Assembly: GCA_949987705.1 (NCBI GenBank)
Contig: OX465281.1
Location: 138,990,876 to 139,054,875 of the forward strand
Source: Thereva unica
Taxonomy: Eukaryota > Arthropoda > Insecta > Diptera > Therevidae
Length of the DNA stretch: 64,000 bases
Direction: 5' to 3'
Shown here: piece after piece, positions 40,744 through 53,691 of the stretch
Numbering within the stretch: position 1 is the first letter of the stretch
How the letters are laid out: each line of letters begins with the position of its first letter
Made by a program: the position numbers and the translations under genes
The notes under the pieces: model-generated
Seen by the model: only the letters and a program-made list of their open reading frames with translations
Told to the model about the DNA's origin: nothing
Database searches by the model: none

Positions 40744-42026
40744 ATGCCATTTTCCAAAAAAAGATCATCCTCAAACCCATACCCACTAAAAAGTAGCCTT
40801 AGTTTTATTAGTTCAAGTGATAGTGAAGATTCGGATATAAATAAGATTGAAGATACATCAAATCGTAGTGATCGTTTTAACATAAAAAATTTTAAGAAAA
40901 AAGACGGTAAAATTTTAGCAAGTTTCTCTCAAAATAAAATTTTTCCATATTTTTCAAATTGTGCAAATCTTGAAGAAATTTTTAATAAAAATCGAAGTAT
41001 GACGTCACCTAGTGAACAAACTCCCCAAAGTACGACCATAACAAGTGTAGACATTTTCAACTCTTTAAGAGTTCCGGACGCTATCAAAGACTTACCGAAA
41101 TTTGACGGGAATCCCCGTTTGCTTTTCGATTTCCTCGATAATGTCGATGAAATCCTTTCACTAATTTCAATTGTTAGTGGCACACCCTACGGTCAATTAT
41201 TACTTAGAGCAATCAGAAATAAAATAACGACAAGCCAATGAAGTCCTCAATATGTACGGCACCCCGTTGGTCTGGGATAATATTAAAGAAAACCTCATAC
41301 TACATTATTCTGATAAAAGGAACGAAACTTCCTTAATAAAAGATTTGCATAGAGTTAAACAGAGTAATAATTCGTTAGAAAAGTTTTATAGTGAGGTAGT
41401 CGAACTTTTAGCAAGTATGAATAATCACGTTAATATTCACGAAATAGATAGAAACGTAATAAGTGCGAAAAGATCGTTATATTTTGACGGGATTAAAGGA
41501 GCCCTTGGGATCAACTATTAGAGCAATGAAACCCCAATCACTAGCAGAAGCCTTCGCATTCTGCATTAAAGAAGAAAATATATTCTATGCTAAGTCGGCT
41601 ATTAATAAAGACATAATAACGCCAAAACTTCAAAATCCCTTCAGTAATCATGGGATGCAAATCCCACAACCGAAACAAAATATGTCCCCAAATAGGATTT
41701 CTCCCAATTTTGTATTCACACCAAGATATAATCAATCAAACTTTACATCAAGATTTAACCAACCAAATTTTACATCAAGATTTAATCAGTCAAATTTTGC
41801 ATCAAGACCCCCACAAGCTTATAACTTTCCACAAACGAAACCACCCCAATTTAATACACCACAGAGACCACAATTCCCTATTCGTCAAAATTTTCAAAAT
41901 TCTTTTCAAAAACCTGAGCCGATGGACACATCATCAGGAAATACCAGAGCATTCCAAGCTCAAACACAAAAAGATACCCACAAAATCCTCAACCAAGGTT
42001 CATTAGCAAGGAATTATTTAATATAA
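40744..42026 (+). pseudogene. gag: Errantivirus-like Gag, broken
   Basis: Starts at the ATG at 40744 with a Lys/Ser-rich N-terminus. Capsid-type blocks are PDAIKDLPKFDGNPRLLFDF, then, after a frameshift near 41231, YGTPLVWDNIKENLILHYSD. A second frameshift at about 41465-41520 leads to AFCIKEENIF and an Asn/Gln/Phe/Pro-rich repeat tail (F-T-S-R-F-N-Q repeats, about 41720-41810) up to the end at 42026. Errantivirus Gags often lack a zinc knuckle, and none is seen here. It cannot be translated as one protein. Confidence 0.85.
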
Positions 42027-42306
42027 ATGAGGATATAGTTCGTAACAATTCAAATCCGCTTACAGTAGAAGAAAACATCGAGAACCCCCACAATTTTTAC
42101 ATTGACCCTAGAACATATCAAAACCTTGAAGATAGCAATGAAGAATATGAAACTTATCAAAGCATTGACGAACACCTTGAATCGATTAATGCTATAGACG
42201 AAAATTTTCAATCACTAGCCTCGACGAACCAATCGGATATTTAGATGTTAATAGACATGGATTTATCCTTCCTTACATAAATATTTCTTCACCTTTCGGA
42301 CGTCCC

Positions 42307-44880
42307 TTGAAATTCTTAATCGATACAGGTGCTTCCTCTTCGTTTATAAATCCAGAGTATGTAAACCCCAATGACCTCAATAGAATAAAACCCATCGTTA
42401 TAACAACGGTTCTGAATAACCATTATCTAGACAAGGAAATAGTCTTATCAAATTTTTTTGAATTCAATCAACCAGGAGAAACTAGATTTCTAGTCTTTCG
42501 ATTTCACGGCTATTTCGACGGTCTTTTAGGACTTGATGCATTAAAGAAATTAAAGAGCAAAGTCGATCTTGAAAATGACATATTAATAACTGCCAATTCC
42601 ATAATTCCCATGCATTATAAACCAAATTTAATGTCAGAGAAATATATTATTCCTCCTAACTCGAGAAAAATTGTCACATTACCAGTCGATGTACAGAATG
42701 GTGACATTTATATTACGACCTTAAAATTATATCCCAACATATTAATTTCCGAAGGACTTTACAAAGCTGAAAACTGGTACAGCCAAATCGAAGTCCTTAA
42801 TCTTTCAAACAATAACCAAACCCTTCTCGTAGAACATCCTATAAAAGTTGAGAAATTCTCCCCCGAAAACTATATAGAAATAAATAACTTTAATATTAGC
42901 AATGGTCCACATGAACAAACAACTGAAGAGATCACCGGTATTACAAAGCTACTTCGTACTGACCATTTAAATAAAGAAGAAACTAAAGAACTTCTTAAAA
43001 TCTGTAAGCAATACGACGAGATTTTCTTTAGAGAAGGACAAAAACTTTCCTTCACAAATAAAATCAAACACCAAATAAAAACTTCAGAAGATACCCCTAT
43101 TTTTACTAAATCATACAGGTACCCATACGTCCATAAGGACGAAGTTCGTCGCCAAATCAATGATATGCTCAATCATGATATAATCCGCCCTAGTTATTCT
43201 CCTTGGAGCTCTCCAGTTTGGATTGTTCCCAAAAAACCCGATGCAAGCGGCAAACAAAAATGGAAATTAGTCATTGATTATAGAAAACTCAATGAGAAAA
43301 CCGTCAGTGATAGGTACCCCATTCCGAATATTACAGAAATCCTAGATAAACTTGGAAAATGTATGTATTTTTCTACATTAGACCTAGCCAGTGGGTTCCA
43401 TCAAATCGAGATGGAACAAGACGACATACAAAAAACAGCTTTTACCGTAGAAGGAGGGCACTTCGAATACATTCGTATGCCTTTTGGCCTGAAGAATGCC
43501 CCCGCTACGTTTCAGAGAGTTATGGACAATGTCCTAAAAGAACTGCAAGGAACTGTCTGTCTAGTTTATCTAGACGATATTATCGTTTTCTCCACCTCTT
43601 TGCAGGAGCATATAGAAAATCTTAAGAAAGTCTTCCAAAAACTTAAGGAAGCAAACCTAAAAGTTCAAATCGACAAATCAGAATTCCTCCGAAAGGAAAT
43701 AGAGTTTTTAGGACATACCGTAACCACAAAAGGGGTAAAACCAAACCCAAGCAAGATCAGGGTTATCAAAGAATTTCCTATTCCCAAAACACCTAAAGAA
43801 ATAAAATCTTTTCTTGGCCTTTTAGGCTACTATCGTAAATTCATTCGAGACTTCGCGAAACTTACAAAACCGCTCACAAGGTGTCTGAAAAAGGGAATGA
43901 AAATCACATTCGATAATGAGTATGTAAAAGCATTCGAAAGCTGCAAGGATCTTTTAACGAATGATCCAATTCTTAGCTATCCAGACTTCCAAAAACCGTT
44001 TGTCCTTACAACAGACGCTAGCAATTACGCTATTGGCGCAATACTCTCTCAAGGACCTATCGGAAGTGACAAACCTGTGTGCTATGCAAGACGGACACTG
44101 ACGGATTCCGAAATAAATTATTCAACTATCGAAAAAGAACTCCTAGCGATAGTATGGGCAACGAAATACTTTCGACCGTATCTGTTCGGAAGGAAATTTC
44201 AAATAGTCACGGATCATAAACCCTTGACATGGATCATGAGCTTAAAAGATCCAAACTCCCGGCTAGTACGTTGGAGACTCAAGTTAGAAGAGTTTGACTA
44301 CGAAATAACCTACAAAAAGGGGTCACTAAACTCAAATGCGGATGCCTTGAGTAGAATCAGACCCAAAGAAACCGAACATAATCGAATAGAAGTTAATATC
44401 TCTGAGTCGAATTCTGGAGGTACCAACACCTCGATACTGACCAATAACGGATCAACCATTCACTCTGCGAGAGAAAATATGGATGACGGGATCCCTATCT
44501 CCGAAAGACCCCTAAACGAATTTTGCTTACAATTAATTATAAAGATTTCCAATAGCATACCCCAAACAATATTAGAGATGCCCTTTAAAAATAAACAGAG
44601 AAGAATTCTGCAGATAACTGATCTGTCCGAACAAACAATTACCGAAATACTAAAAAAGTACCTTCCACCCAACCGTTTAAGTGCTATTTACACCAGTGAC
44701 GACATATTCGCAATTGTTCAATCAGTGTACTCAAAGTACTTCTCGCAATCTAAGACCTTTAAAATAGTCAGATGCACAGAACTACTTACCGACGTTCAAG
44801 AGAATGACGAACAAGACAGGATTATCAATGAATACCATCTTAATTTCAACCATAGAGGTATAAATGAAACTCTCCTACAC
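42307..44880 (+). pseudogene. pol: Errantivirus-like Pol: protease, RT, RNase H
   Basis: About 858 codons open. The protease active site DTGAS is near the beginning of the frame (residues 6-10), so the native start is further 5', in the -1 or +1 frame relative to gag. RT has KLVIDYRKLNEKTVSDRYP, MPFGLKNAPATFQRVMDN and the catalytic YLDD at residues 421-424. RNase H follows (TDASNYAIGAILSQ, TDHKPLTWIM). The integrase zinc domain begins near NEYHLNFNHRGINETLLH and is cut at 44880 by the 8.8-kb insert. The continuation is at 53692. Confidence 0.92.
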
Positions 44881-46081
44881 CAGAGATAACATAATACTCC
44901 GTATAAAGATGCGACAGCTAGAACAAAAAAGCCGAACGCTTTTTGCCTCGGCAGGCCTCTGAGATTGCCTCCCCCTTAGCAACATGCAACATATTCGAGT
45001 GTCTAGCTACACAAGGAGGCGAACGTGGTCATGGTCCGCAGCACAAGAGATGCGGTGAGTTTGTGGATAAGGAAGCTAGAATTTTAGGGGGGCAAGGAAA
45101 GGAACTGACAACAGAATGTTTCTCGCAACATCTTTCTTTCTTTCTCATTTTTCAAACGTTTGCCTCTAGCGCTACATTGAAGGATTTCCCTGATGCTTTG
45201 TATTTTAACTATTTCTTAGAACATTCCGTGTATTTTTTTAATGACTGTCTGAGATCCACTATCAATTTCACTTGATTTCAAATTCTTGGTGAGAGGGTTT
45301 GCGATATTTTTAAAATAGGTGATTAGTTGAGGTTTTGGTTACTTTTTTTTTATTTTCTGGTATTTCGGTATTGGCTAACTCGATTGATTTTAGAATCGAA
45401 TTTAGGTAATTATTCTTTGTTTTATTTTATTCAAAATCTGGGACAAGTGCTTTTTATAAATGCTTGTAAAGTTAACTCCCCGCCCACAATCTGCTCAAAA
45501 CAATTCGATCGTAATTGTTTTGGTAAAAATAAATTAAAAATAGGTTCAATACCTTTATAGGCTTCATGTCCAGTCAATTTTCAGGAAAAACGTATGATAG
45601 AAGGAATTCATTCCCGGACTTGCAATTACAGGAGTTTTCCATTTTAGAGTCCCCTTATCAACAATTAAATATTGAGCTCGTAAATATATACTGCAAACAA
45701 TGGAAGGTGAAAAACAATTTCTTTATATTTGTTCTTCTGGTGGAAACTAAAAAAAATAAGTTTTCAAATTTTTTGACTTCCATTTTATTAGTTATAAATT
45801 TTCAAAAAGTCGAAAATCTTAAAATTTTAACAAATTTTGAAATCTTTAAATTGATCTAGTTCAAAAACTATTTGACATAGAAAGCTGAAAGTAGCACCAA
45901 TTTCTTCTGCTTCAATAAGGCTTTAATACGTGATATACAATATAGTATTATTAGTAAGAATAAAACTATAGTATTATTAGTAAGAACGAAACTTTTGTTT
46001 TTGGACTATCTTTTGGAATAATAACTTGATCGAAAACTATCCCCAAGACAACCCTTATTACTAAATTTTAGGGTTTCACAC
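44881..46081 (+). repeat. Left inverted-repeat arm of the 8.8-kb element
   Basis: 1.2 kb, reverse-complementary to 52283-53691. It carries short frames at 44943-45275, 45327-45560 and 45566-45859 that recur in the other arm. None matches a known domain, and I do not call them genes. It ends in a tandem ATAGTATTATTAGTAAGAA pair and a CCTTATTACTAAATTTTAGG block. Confidence 0.85.
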
Positions 46082-46708
46082 TTGCTCTATTTGTGGCCCA
46101 AAGTCAACCCTGTCAGACCCGCGGATCCCACCCCTACAGCCACTGCTGAAGTTAAATTATTTTCTTATGTCCAAAATAAAGGTTTCACTGCCAATTTTTA
46201 ATGAACAAGAACATATGTATATTTCATATAAGACATGGTTTCTAAAACATGCCTATCCCTCAGGTAGAAGCCACCCCACCTCTAGGGGATGAAAACTAAA
46301 TTATTCAATTTTATACCTAAACTTCAATTAAATAATTTAGCTCTCACCGCTAATGGTGCGGGTGATTTCCGATGCCCGAGAGCAGAGGTATCGTTTCCAA
46401 AATTTATTTTTAATCTAATAGGTGTATGTTAGGGTTTTTCAGTTTTTAAAAACCGGTTTTTACAAGAAAATTTTGTAATTCGAAATTCGGGGTTTCCAGT
46501 AAAAACAAAACGGTTTTAAATTTATACATTGCACTTCTTCTGACAGCTACATTGAGTTTTCCGAACAGATATTATCAAACTTATATAATCTATAGAAGAT
46601 GAGATGTTATAAGTAACGAAGAAGAAAATTAAGACATATGTGTGTATCTATTACAACACTTAATAAGTTCATCATATAGATGGCCCCACTACTGTCATAT
46701 CCATAGAA
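46082..46708. other. No gene recognised inside the 8.8-kb element
   Basis: AT-rich spacer between the left arm and the LINE. It contains the block AACCGGTTTTTACAAGAAAA and no ORF of note. Confidence 0.4.
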
Positions 46709-47429
46709 TTTTTTTTATATGGCAATGCTAAGCTCAGGAATCACCCTTTGTACTACCCAGTACGTCATGTCGTTTATCGTCATGGTGCAATGTCTAGCAC
46801 AAGCTTAGTACGGGGGGGGGGGGAATAGGTTAAGGGTTTTGAGGGTTCGAAGGGGTGTTGGAGAAGAGGACGATGAACCCTGCGTTTGAACTCTTGGATG
46901 TTGTATGATCTCGGAAATACTGGTTGCGAGAGATTATTCCACAGTCGAGTTGTTCTATTTACAAACGAATTCATATCTTGTTGAGTGCGTGAAAGGGGGA
47001 GTTGAAGGTAGAAGGAATGAGACGAGTGGGCTAACCCAGTGTTGTGGTTATAAGATTGCCGTGGAGGCAGGAGAGCGTTTATTTCGGAGGAGCAGTCGCT
47101 ATAATAGTAGCGATAAAATTTTGTCAGTGCTGCTACATTCCAGGGGGGGGGCAAACGGCTAACAAAGACCTCGGAAAGTGGTGGTACCCGATTTGCCACC
47201 TCTGCCAAAACCCGAGAAAAGTCACTGCAGACAAACACCTAGCAGACCTGTTAGCAAGTCCTAATCCCACCTCCCCGCGGTGCCCCCTGGGGTACTTCTT
47301 CGGAAGGAGCTAACGGGAGACGGGCGAATGGCGAACTCTCTGCGCCACAAAACAGAGTTTTAAGTCGGTTGGGCTGAGGGTTAGCAACCCGCTCCCATAA
47401 AAAACACCATTGCTACGAATCGGCAAACA

Positions 47430-48550
47430 ATGCCTCGGAACCGGATGGACAACACGACGACGACCTTTGCTTTTCGAACAAGGACACGAATCGGATCATG
47501 GAATGTGAGAACACTGCTGGCTGAGGGACGGCTGGATGAAGTCCTCAACGAGATGAATCGATATAAAATCAAGATCATGGGACTTAGCGAGACCAGATGG
47601 CCTGATGCGGGGGAACATATCTGCCCAAATGGTGAGTCCTTTTTATATTCTGGCAGAAACGAAACTGAAAGCCGTAGGAGTGGCGTTGGTGTAATACTCA
47701 CCAAAGAAGCCAGGTCCAGCCTCATCAGCTGGTCACCAGTTTCTGAGAGGATTATTACCGTGCGCCTGCGTACCAGACTAAGAAGTACTACGGTAGTCCA
47801 ATGCTATGCTCCAACTGAGGACGCTGAAGATGACATCAAAGACGAGTTCTATTTGCGGCTGAATGAGGTTTTTCGCTCTATTCCAAGGGGAGACATCATT
47901 GTATTAATGGGTGACTTAAACGCACAGATCGGCCGTGACAACACCGGCCTTGAGCAAACAATTGGAAATCAAGGTCTAAGCCAAGTTACCAATAACAATG
48001 GTGAGCTTTTCGTTGACTTCTGTAGCTCCCACCAACTCATGGTAGGTGGAACTTACTTTTGTCACAAGAAGATACACAAAGAGACCTGGGTATCGCCCGA
48101 TGGTAGGACGAGAAATCAGATAGATCATGTGGCCGTAAGCCGCAGATGGAGAACTATTCTTGAGGATGTCAGGAGTTTCAGGGGAGCAGACACTGGAAGC
48201 GACCACCATTTGGTTGTAGCAACTATTCGCCTTAAAATCGCCGCAACCAGAAACGTACAACGCGACTCTATAAACCGTAGACGGTTCAACGTAGATCTTC
48301 TGCGGGAGAGCGTTAAAAAGCGGGAATTTGCTGGAAACCTACAGCAAATATTAAACCAGCACAACGTTTCTGACGACACAAATATTGAAGAGCTGTGGAG
48401 TAGGACAAAGGGCGCAATATTGACGGCTGCGGAATCGAGCATCGGTTATGTCCAAAGAAACCAGCAACACTGGATCTCGGACACAACCTGGCAAAAAATA
48501 GAACTCAGAAGGGCCCTCAAAAATAACGTAAACTCTACAAACGACCCGGA
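47430..48550 (+). pseudogene. RTE-type LINE endonuclease
   Basis: About 373 codons from an ATG at 47430. APE-type endonuclease blocks: TRIGSWNVRTLLAEGRL, IMGLSETRWPDAGEH, GDIIVLMGDLNAQIGRD, RNQIDHVAVSRRW and GADTGSDHHLVVATI, with Asn, Glu, Asp and His catalytic positions present. It nicks the target so that RT can prime. Near 48550 an indel shifts the frame; reading on in the +1 frame joins directly to the RT part at 48552. The remaining codons to 48602 are shifted and not native. Confidence 0.9.
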
Positions 48551-48551
48551 A

Positions 48552-50406
48552 AGATGTCAAAAGACTAGACCGGGAATACTCCCAATTACATCGGGAGGTT
48601 AAGAGAAGTGTCCGGCGTGATAAAAGGCAGCAGATAAATGAGCTCGCAGAAAAAGCGGAAAACGCGGCAAACACAGGCAACAGTAAGGTGCTGTACCAAA
48701 TCACTAAACAGCTCTCGGGAAAGCACTCTACTAAAAAGCATGCCGTTAAGAGTGCGGATGGAAGGCTGCTGTGCAGCGACGAGGAGCAGCTCCAAAGATG
48801 GAGAGATTACTTCTTCGCCGCCCTGAATGGTTCATTTACACAGGAACCTCAGGAAACCAGCAACAATGCACAGCCAATTCGAATCACCACCCGGGCCCCA
48901 TCCAAGACGGAAATAGTAACCGCAATTCATGCGATGGCCAATGGTAAAGCAGCTGGAAAAGATGGCATCCCGCCAGAATTGTTGAAAGCCGACTCAAGCC
49001 TCATAGCAGATGCGCTTCAGCCAATCCTACAAATAGCATGGAACACCTGTACCTTTCCGGAGGATTGGACGGAAGGTATCATAGTCAAAATACCAAAAAA
49101 GGGGGACCTAACAATATGCGACAACTGGAGAGGCATCTGTTTACTATCTACTGTGGGCAAAATTTTGTCCCACATATTACTATCTAGGATAAGTGAGGCA
49201 GTAGACCGAACGCTTAGGAGGCAGCAGGCCGGATTCAGGAAGGGCCGCTCATGTATTGATCATATCAACACCTTACGAATTATAGTGGAGCAGTCTACTG
49301 AATTCCGATCCCCCCTTTACCTTGTTTTCGTAGATTATGAGAAAGCGTTCGACTCGGTCAATAGGAGCTTTATATGGCAGGCACTACGGCGACGTGGACT
49401 GCCTGATAAAATAATAGAATTGATAAAAGCCCTATATAACAATTCCAAATGCAGAGTTCTCCATAATGGAAAATTATCCGACAGCTTCGAGGTGAGCTCA
49501 GGAGTACGACAAGGATGCCTACTCTCGCCTTTACTATTTCTTATAGTAATAAATGACATCCTTGTCGGCGCTCTAGATAGTAGAACAGGCGGCATACAAT
49601 GGGGTTTGTTAGACCGCCTTAAGGATCTCGACTACGCAGATGATATCTGTTTGCTGGCCCACAGACACCAGGACCTCAAAAACATGATTAACAATTTGGC
49701 AACAGAAAGTAGTCCAGCAGGCTTAAGGCTAAATCCGACTAAAACTAAAGAAATGCGGATAAATGCAAACACCATTGAACGAACAGCGCTGAATAACCGT
49801 GACGTGGAACTGGTAAATAAATTCTGCTACCTCGGTAGTATTATTACCGAAAATGGCGGTGCAGAAGAAGATGTCAGTTCCAGAATAAATAAAGCACGAG
49901 GCGCATATGCATGCCTGTTCCGCATATGGAGATCAACGGAGATCTCAACTGACACCAAATTGCGGCTGTTCAACTCCAACGTGAAGGCAGTACTTTTGTA
50001 CGGTTGCGAAACATGGAAAGTCACCCAATTCATCACAGGGCGCCTACAAGTCTTCATCAACAGATGCCTTCGTCGTATCCTAAAAATTCGCTGGCAAGAT
50101 AGAATCTCAAACGAAGAACTATGGCGCCGTGCCGGCCAAGAAAGGATAGACGACCAAATCAGGCGAAGGAAATGGAATTGGGTAGGCCACACCTTGCGAC
50201 GCGAAAACGAAAATCTAGCCAAACAGGCCCTTGACTGGAATCCGCAAGGATCCCGTCGAGTAGGACGACCTAGAACAACGTGGAGGAGAACCCTACTAGC
50301 AGAAGCCGCAACAACTGGGAGATCCTGGTCGGAGCTGAAAGCTGTCGCGCAAAACAGAGTCCGCTGGAGGGCAACTGTTTCCGCCCTATGTCCCATGAGG
50401 GATTAA
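48552..50406 (+). pseudogene. RTE-type LINE reverse transcriptase and C-terminus
   Basis: About 618 codons open from the frameshift to the stop at 50406. RT blocks: GKAAGKDGIPPELLKAD, LVFVDYEKAFDSVNRS, GVRQGCLLSPLLFLIVIND and the catalytic YADD (near nt 49635). The C-terminal domain has RRKWNWVGHTLRRENEN and GRPRTTWRRTLL, typical of RTE-like ORFs found in many animals. The methionine at 48688 is internal. Only the one frameshift shared with the endonuclease part disables it. Confidence 0.9.
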
Positions 50407-51142
50407 AGGAGCGCAATGATGATGATGATGATGCTACATTCCTACAGTGGCTCAAGGGGTCGATGGTGGAGCAGCCGGTGTGGTCATCAATTAATTTAAG
50501 TGCCCTTTTTTGCTCTTTATCTAACCATACCAAGGTGGTTATCGAATCGCCGTCCTAAACGAGGGAGTTGTATTCGAGAAGAGGCCGAATGTAGGATTTA
50601 TAAATAACAGAACGAGCCAATGGCTGGAGGAGGAACTTGCACCTCTTAAGAAATCCCAAGGACTGGGATCCTTGTTTGGCAAATTGGAATATGTGGTCTT
50701 TCTATCGCAAGTATTTGGCTAATGTCACGCCTAAGATGTGTAGGGATGGGTCGGCCATTAGTTTAACGTCATCCACTGTTAAGGATGGTGAGGTGTTGAG
50801 CTTTTTGTTTCGAAATAAGACAGTACTTAGTTTTGGTGGAGTTGAATTCGACACGATTCTTTTTTCCCCACTCTAGAATGAGATTAATGTCGTTATTAAT
50901 AGAATTGAACATTAATTCACGATCATCAAGACAGATCTGGCATGAGTCTGTCTTCCATCGTAGCTGTAAGAGTAACGTAGGGTACCGTCGTCAGCAAAGC
51001 TGAGAAGTGGGTTGGAGGGGATCGAAAGTAGGGCCGGTAATAAAATTGATCCTTGGGGGACCCCCGAAGAGATAGGGTTGGGTTCAGATTTGACGGGGAA
51101 GCCAACCGTTAAATTGGCCATCAACTAAGTAGACATCTGCCA

Positions 51143-51622
51143 GGAGCGCGTTCAAAAACCTTACTATAGTAAACCACGAGGTAAGCTGTGGTTATGCTAC
51201 ATCACTTCACTTAACCACGAAAGTTTATGTTTAACCATGGAGGTTTTTGAACGTACCGTGGTTAACTACGTAGTAAAGAAAATTTAAAATTTTTTTTCAT
51301 AAAATAGTGTCGGCTATTTGCCATAATTATTTCCAATAATTATTTATTTAAAATAATCTCACAAATCCCACTTTGATTTGTTCATTATTAACATTAAAAC
51401 AAATGTCAAAAAATTGTTTTTATTCTTCTTCTTCTTAACTATGGCTAACCATGCTTACGAGCATGGTTAAAATTTAACTACACCATGGTTAACCACGGGA
51501 GTTTTTGAACGCCAAAAAGTTATGCTCGTGGTTATGTTGTAGTTAACCACGGAGTTTTTGAACGACAAAAGTTTACCATAGTTAACCATGGTTAACCATA
51601 GTAAGGTTTTTGAACGCGCTCC
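51143..51622. mobile_element. MITE, GGAGCGCGTTC family, copy 2
   Basis: Same termini and interior as 16167-16609, including many GTTAAC/ACCACGG motifs. This copy is about 37 bp longer, with an extra TTCTTCTTCTTAACTATGG-like block near 51425-51450. It lies at the 5' side of the split LINE. Confidence 0.75.
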
Positions 51623-52282
51623 AGGAAAGCCGTCCAAAGTGACAAAACATGAAAAATTCGGCTGGGAGAGACGCTTATTTTGGGAAGTGCTTCGACTATT
51701 TTGAAAAGGAAAGGGGATCCATAGTGAATATTACATAACTAACGACGAAATCGCGAAGAAAACAACAAAGAAAAACAAGTGCCCCTTCACCAAGTTAATG
51801 CACCGTACCACGATAGGCGATCGAAACAAAGGCAAATTCGCCCAAGTTGTACTTCGAATTGCTTCTACGTACACCGACTTATGCAAATTTAGCCTAAAGC
51901 GAATATTACCTGTTCTGAAATTAAAAAAGAAAGATGGTCGCCGGCAAGAAATATGGCTCCAATGAGGAGGTTGATCAAATCGTTATATAAGAACGACATA
52001 GAAATGTTAGAGAAGCGTTGGAATGAATGTACCACTATTGAGGGAGACTATAATAATGGATAAAGTTGTATATGTACCTATAAGTCGGGTTTTGTATAAG
52101 CCATAGTGTATGTACTTTAAAAATTGGCGTGGTGAACCTTCATTTTGGGCGTAAAGAAAACAATTTAAGGTTAGGGGTTGCTGTGGGGGTGGTTTCCGCT
52201 TCACCGATAGGGTTGATTTTGGTCTCAAGAAATACTCATAGTTTATAAATAGCCCATAAACAAAAATTTTTTGGAGTGCAGG
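51623..52282. other. No gene recognised inside the 8.8-kb element
   Basis: It holds a moderately GC-rich stretch (51630-51970) with a broken frame reading THRTTIGDRNKG-like sequence that I cannot assign, then AT-rich sequence. It could contain decayed cargo of the inverted-repeat element. Confidence 0.35.
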
Positions 52283-53691
52283 TGTGAAACCCTAAAATTT
52301 AGTAATAAGAGTTGTCCTGGGGGTAGTTTTCGATCAAGTTAGAGGGTTGACTTTATTTCCATTTAATTCGCCATACCCAAATTAGTAAACGGCTATGTTT
52401 TTGGCAAATGTTTTTTTATATTGCGTTCATTGAGTACCTAAAAACATTTATTTCTATGTGATCCCAATGTCGTCCTATCCTAAATTTTGGCATTATATGT
52501 ACGTTAAGATTGTATGTACAAAATATAATTTTTTCAAAAATTTGGAGAAATATTATTTTGAGATATTCCAAAAACAAAAGTTTCGTTCTTACTAATAATA
52601 CTATATTTTTATTCTTACTAATAATACTATATTGTATATCACGTATTAAAGCCTTATTGAAGCAGAAGAAATTGGTGCTACTTTCAGCTTTCTATGTCAA
52701 ATAGTTTTTGAACTAGATCAATTTAAAGATTTCAAAATTTGTTAAAATTTTAAGATTTTCGACTTTTTGAAAATTTATAACTAATAAAATGGAAGTCCAA
52801 AAATTTGAAAACTTATTTTTTTTAGTTTCCACCAGAAGAACAAATATAAAGAAATTGTTTTTCACCTTCCATTGTTTGCAGTATATATTTACGAGCTCAA
52901 TATTTAATTGTTGATAAGGGGACTCTAAAATGGAAAACTCCTGTAATTGCAAGTCCGGGAATGAATTCCTTCTATCATACGTTTTTCCTGAAAATTGACT
53001 GGACATGAAGCCTATAAAGGTATTGAACCTATTTTTAATTTATTTTTACCAAAACAATTACGATCGAATTGTTTTGAGCAGGTTGTGGGCGGGGAGTTAA
53101 CTTTACAAGCATTTATAAAAAGCACTTGTCCCAGATTTTGAATAAAATAAAACAAAGAATAATTACCTAAATTCGATTCTAAAATCAATCGAGTTAGCCA
53201 ATACCGAAATACCAGAAAATAAAAAAAAAGTAACCAAAACCTCAACTAATCACCTATTTTAAAAATATCGCAAACCCTCTCACCAAGAATTTGAAATCAA
53301 GTGAAATTGATAGTGGATCTCAGACAGTCATTAAAAAAATACACGGAATGTTCTAAGAAATAGTTAAAATACAAAGCATCAGGGAAATCCTTCAATGTAG
53401 CGCTAGAGGCAAACGTTTGAAAAATGAGAAAGAAAGAAAGATGTTGCGAGAAACATTCTGTTGTCAGTTCCTTTCCTTGCCCCCCTAAAATTCTAGCTTC
53501 CTTATCCACAAACTCACCGCATCTCTTGTGCTGCGGACCATGACCACGTTCGCCTCCTTGTGTAGCTAGACACTCGAATATGTTGCATGTTGCTAAGGGG
53601 GAGGCAATCTCAGAGGCCTGCCGAGGCAAAAAGCGTTCGGCTTTTTTGTTCTAGCTGTCGCATCTTTATACGGAGTATTATGTTATCTCTG
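52283..53691 (-). repeat. Right inverted-repeat arm of the 8.8-kb element
   Basis: Reverse complement of 44881-46081 with an additional segment of about 210 bp at roughly 52350-52560 that the left arm lacks. The left arm therefore has a deletion, or the right arm an insertion, after the arms formed. Confidence 0.85.

Larger units (their letters stand above)
47142..50431 (+). mobile_element. Nearly full-length RTE-type LINE
   Basis: 3.29 kb with a 5' UTR of about 290 bp, one long endonuclease-RT reading frame broken by a single frameshift, and a 3' end of ATGATGATGATGATG repeats (50417-50431). An 11-bp target duplication TGCTACATTCC flanks it (47131-47141 and 50432-50442). The short element length, the trinucleotide 3' tail and the endonuclease style fit the RTE clade. 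Confidence 0.85.
46709..51135 (-). mobile_element. Jockey/CR1-like LINE copy 2, split by an RTE-type LINE
   Basis: Minus strand, 3' A-tract at about 46709-46716. It matches copy 1 at 22498-23438 through the 3' UTR (GCTTAGCATTGCCATAT and the C-run GTACTAAGC region). RT sequence is at 50912-51124 (GVPQGSIL, FADD) and C-terminal ORF2 sequence at 50430-50600 and 46900-47145. The sequence is split at TGCTACATTCC by the element 47142-50431. Frameshifts are frequent. Confidence 0.75.
44881..53691. mobile_element. 8.8-kb element with 1.2-1.4-kb terminal inverted repeats
   Basis: CAGAGATAACATAATACTCC at 44881 is mirrored at 53691, flanked by CCTACAC on both sides (44874-44880 and 53692-53698). The target duplication is 7 bp, or 8 bp if one terminal base is counted as target. 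The arms are 44881-46081 and 52283-53691; the right arm has about 210 extra bp at roughly 52350-52560. Three frames in each arm (for example 45566-45859 and 52713-53006) differ by single residues, so the arms are very similar. The interior is occupied by LINEs and a MITE. I see no transposase. The superfamily is unclear; a CAGAG start fits hAT, a 7-8-bp duplication fits hAT or P. Confidence 0.85.

Noticed and set aside
44881..53691. Interpretation of the large inverted-repeat element as a Polinton/Maverick
   Set aside because: The target duplication is 7-8 bp instead of 6, the interior lacks polymerase, integrase and capsid genes, and the cargo is LINE sequence.
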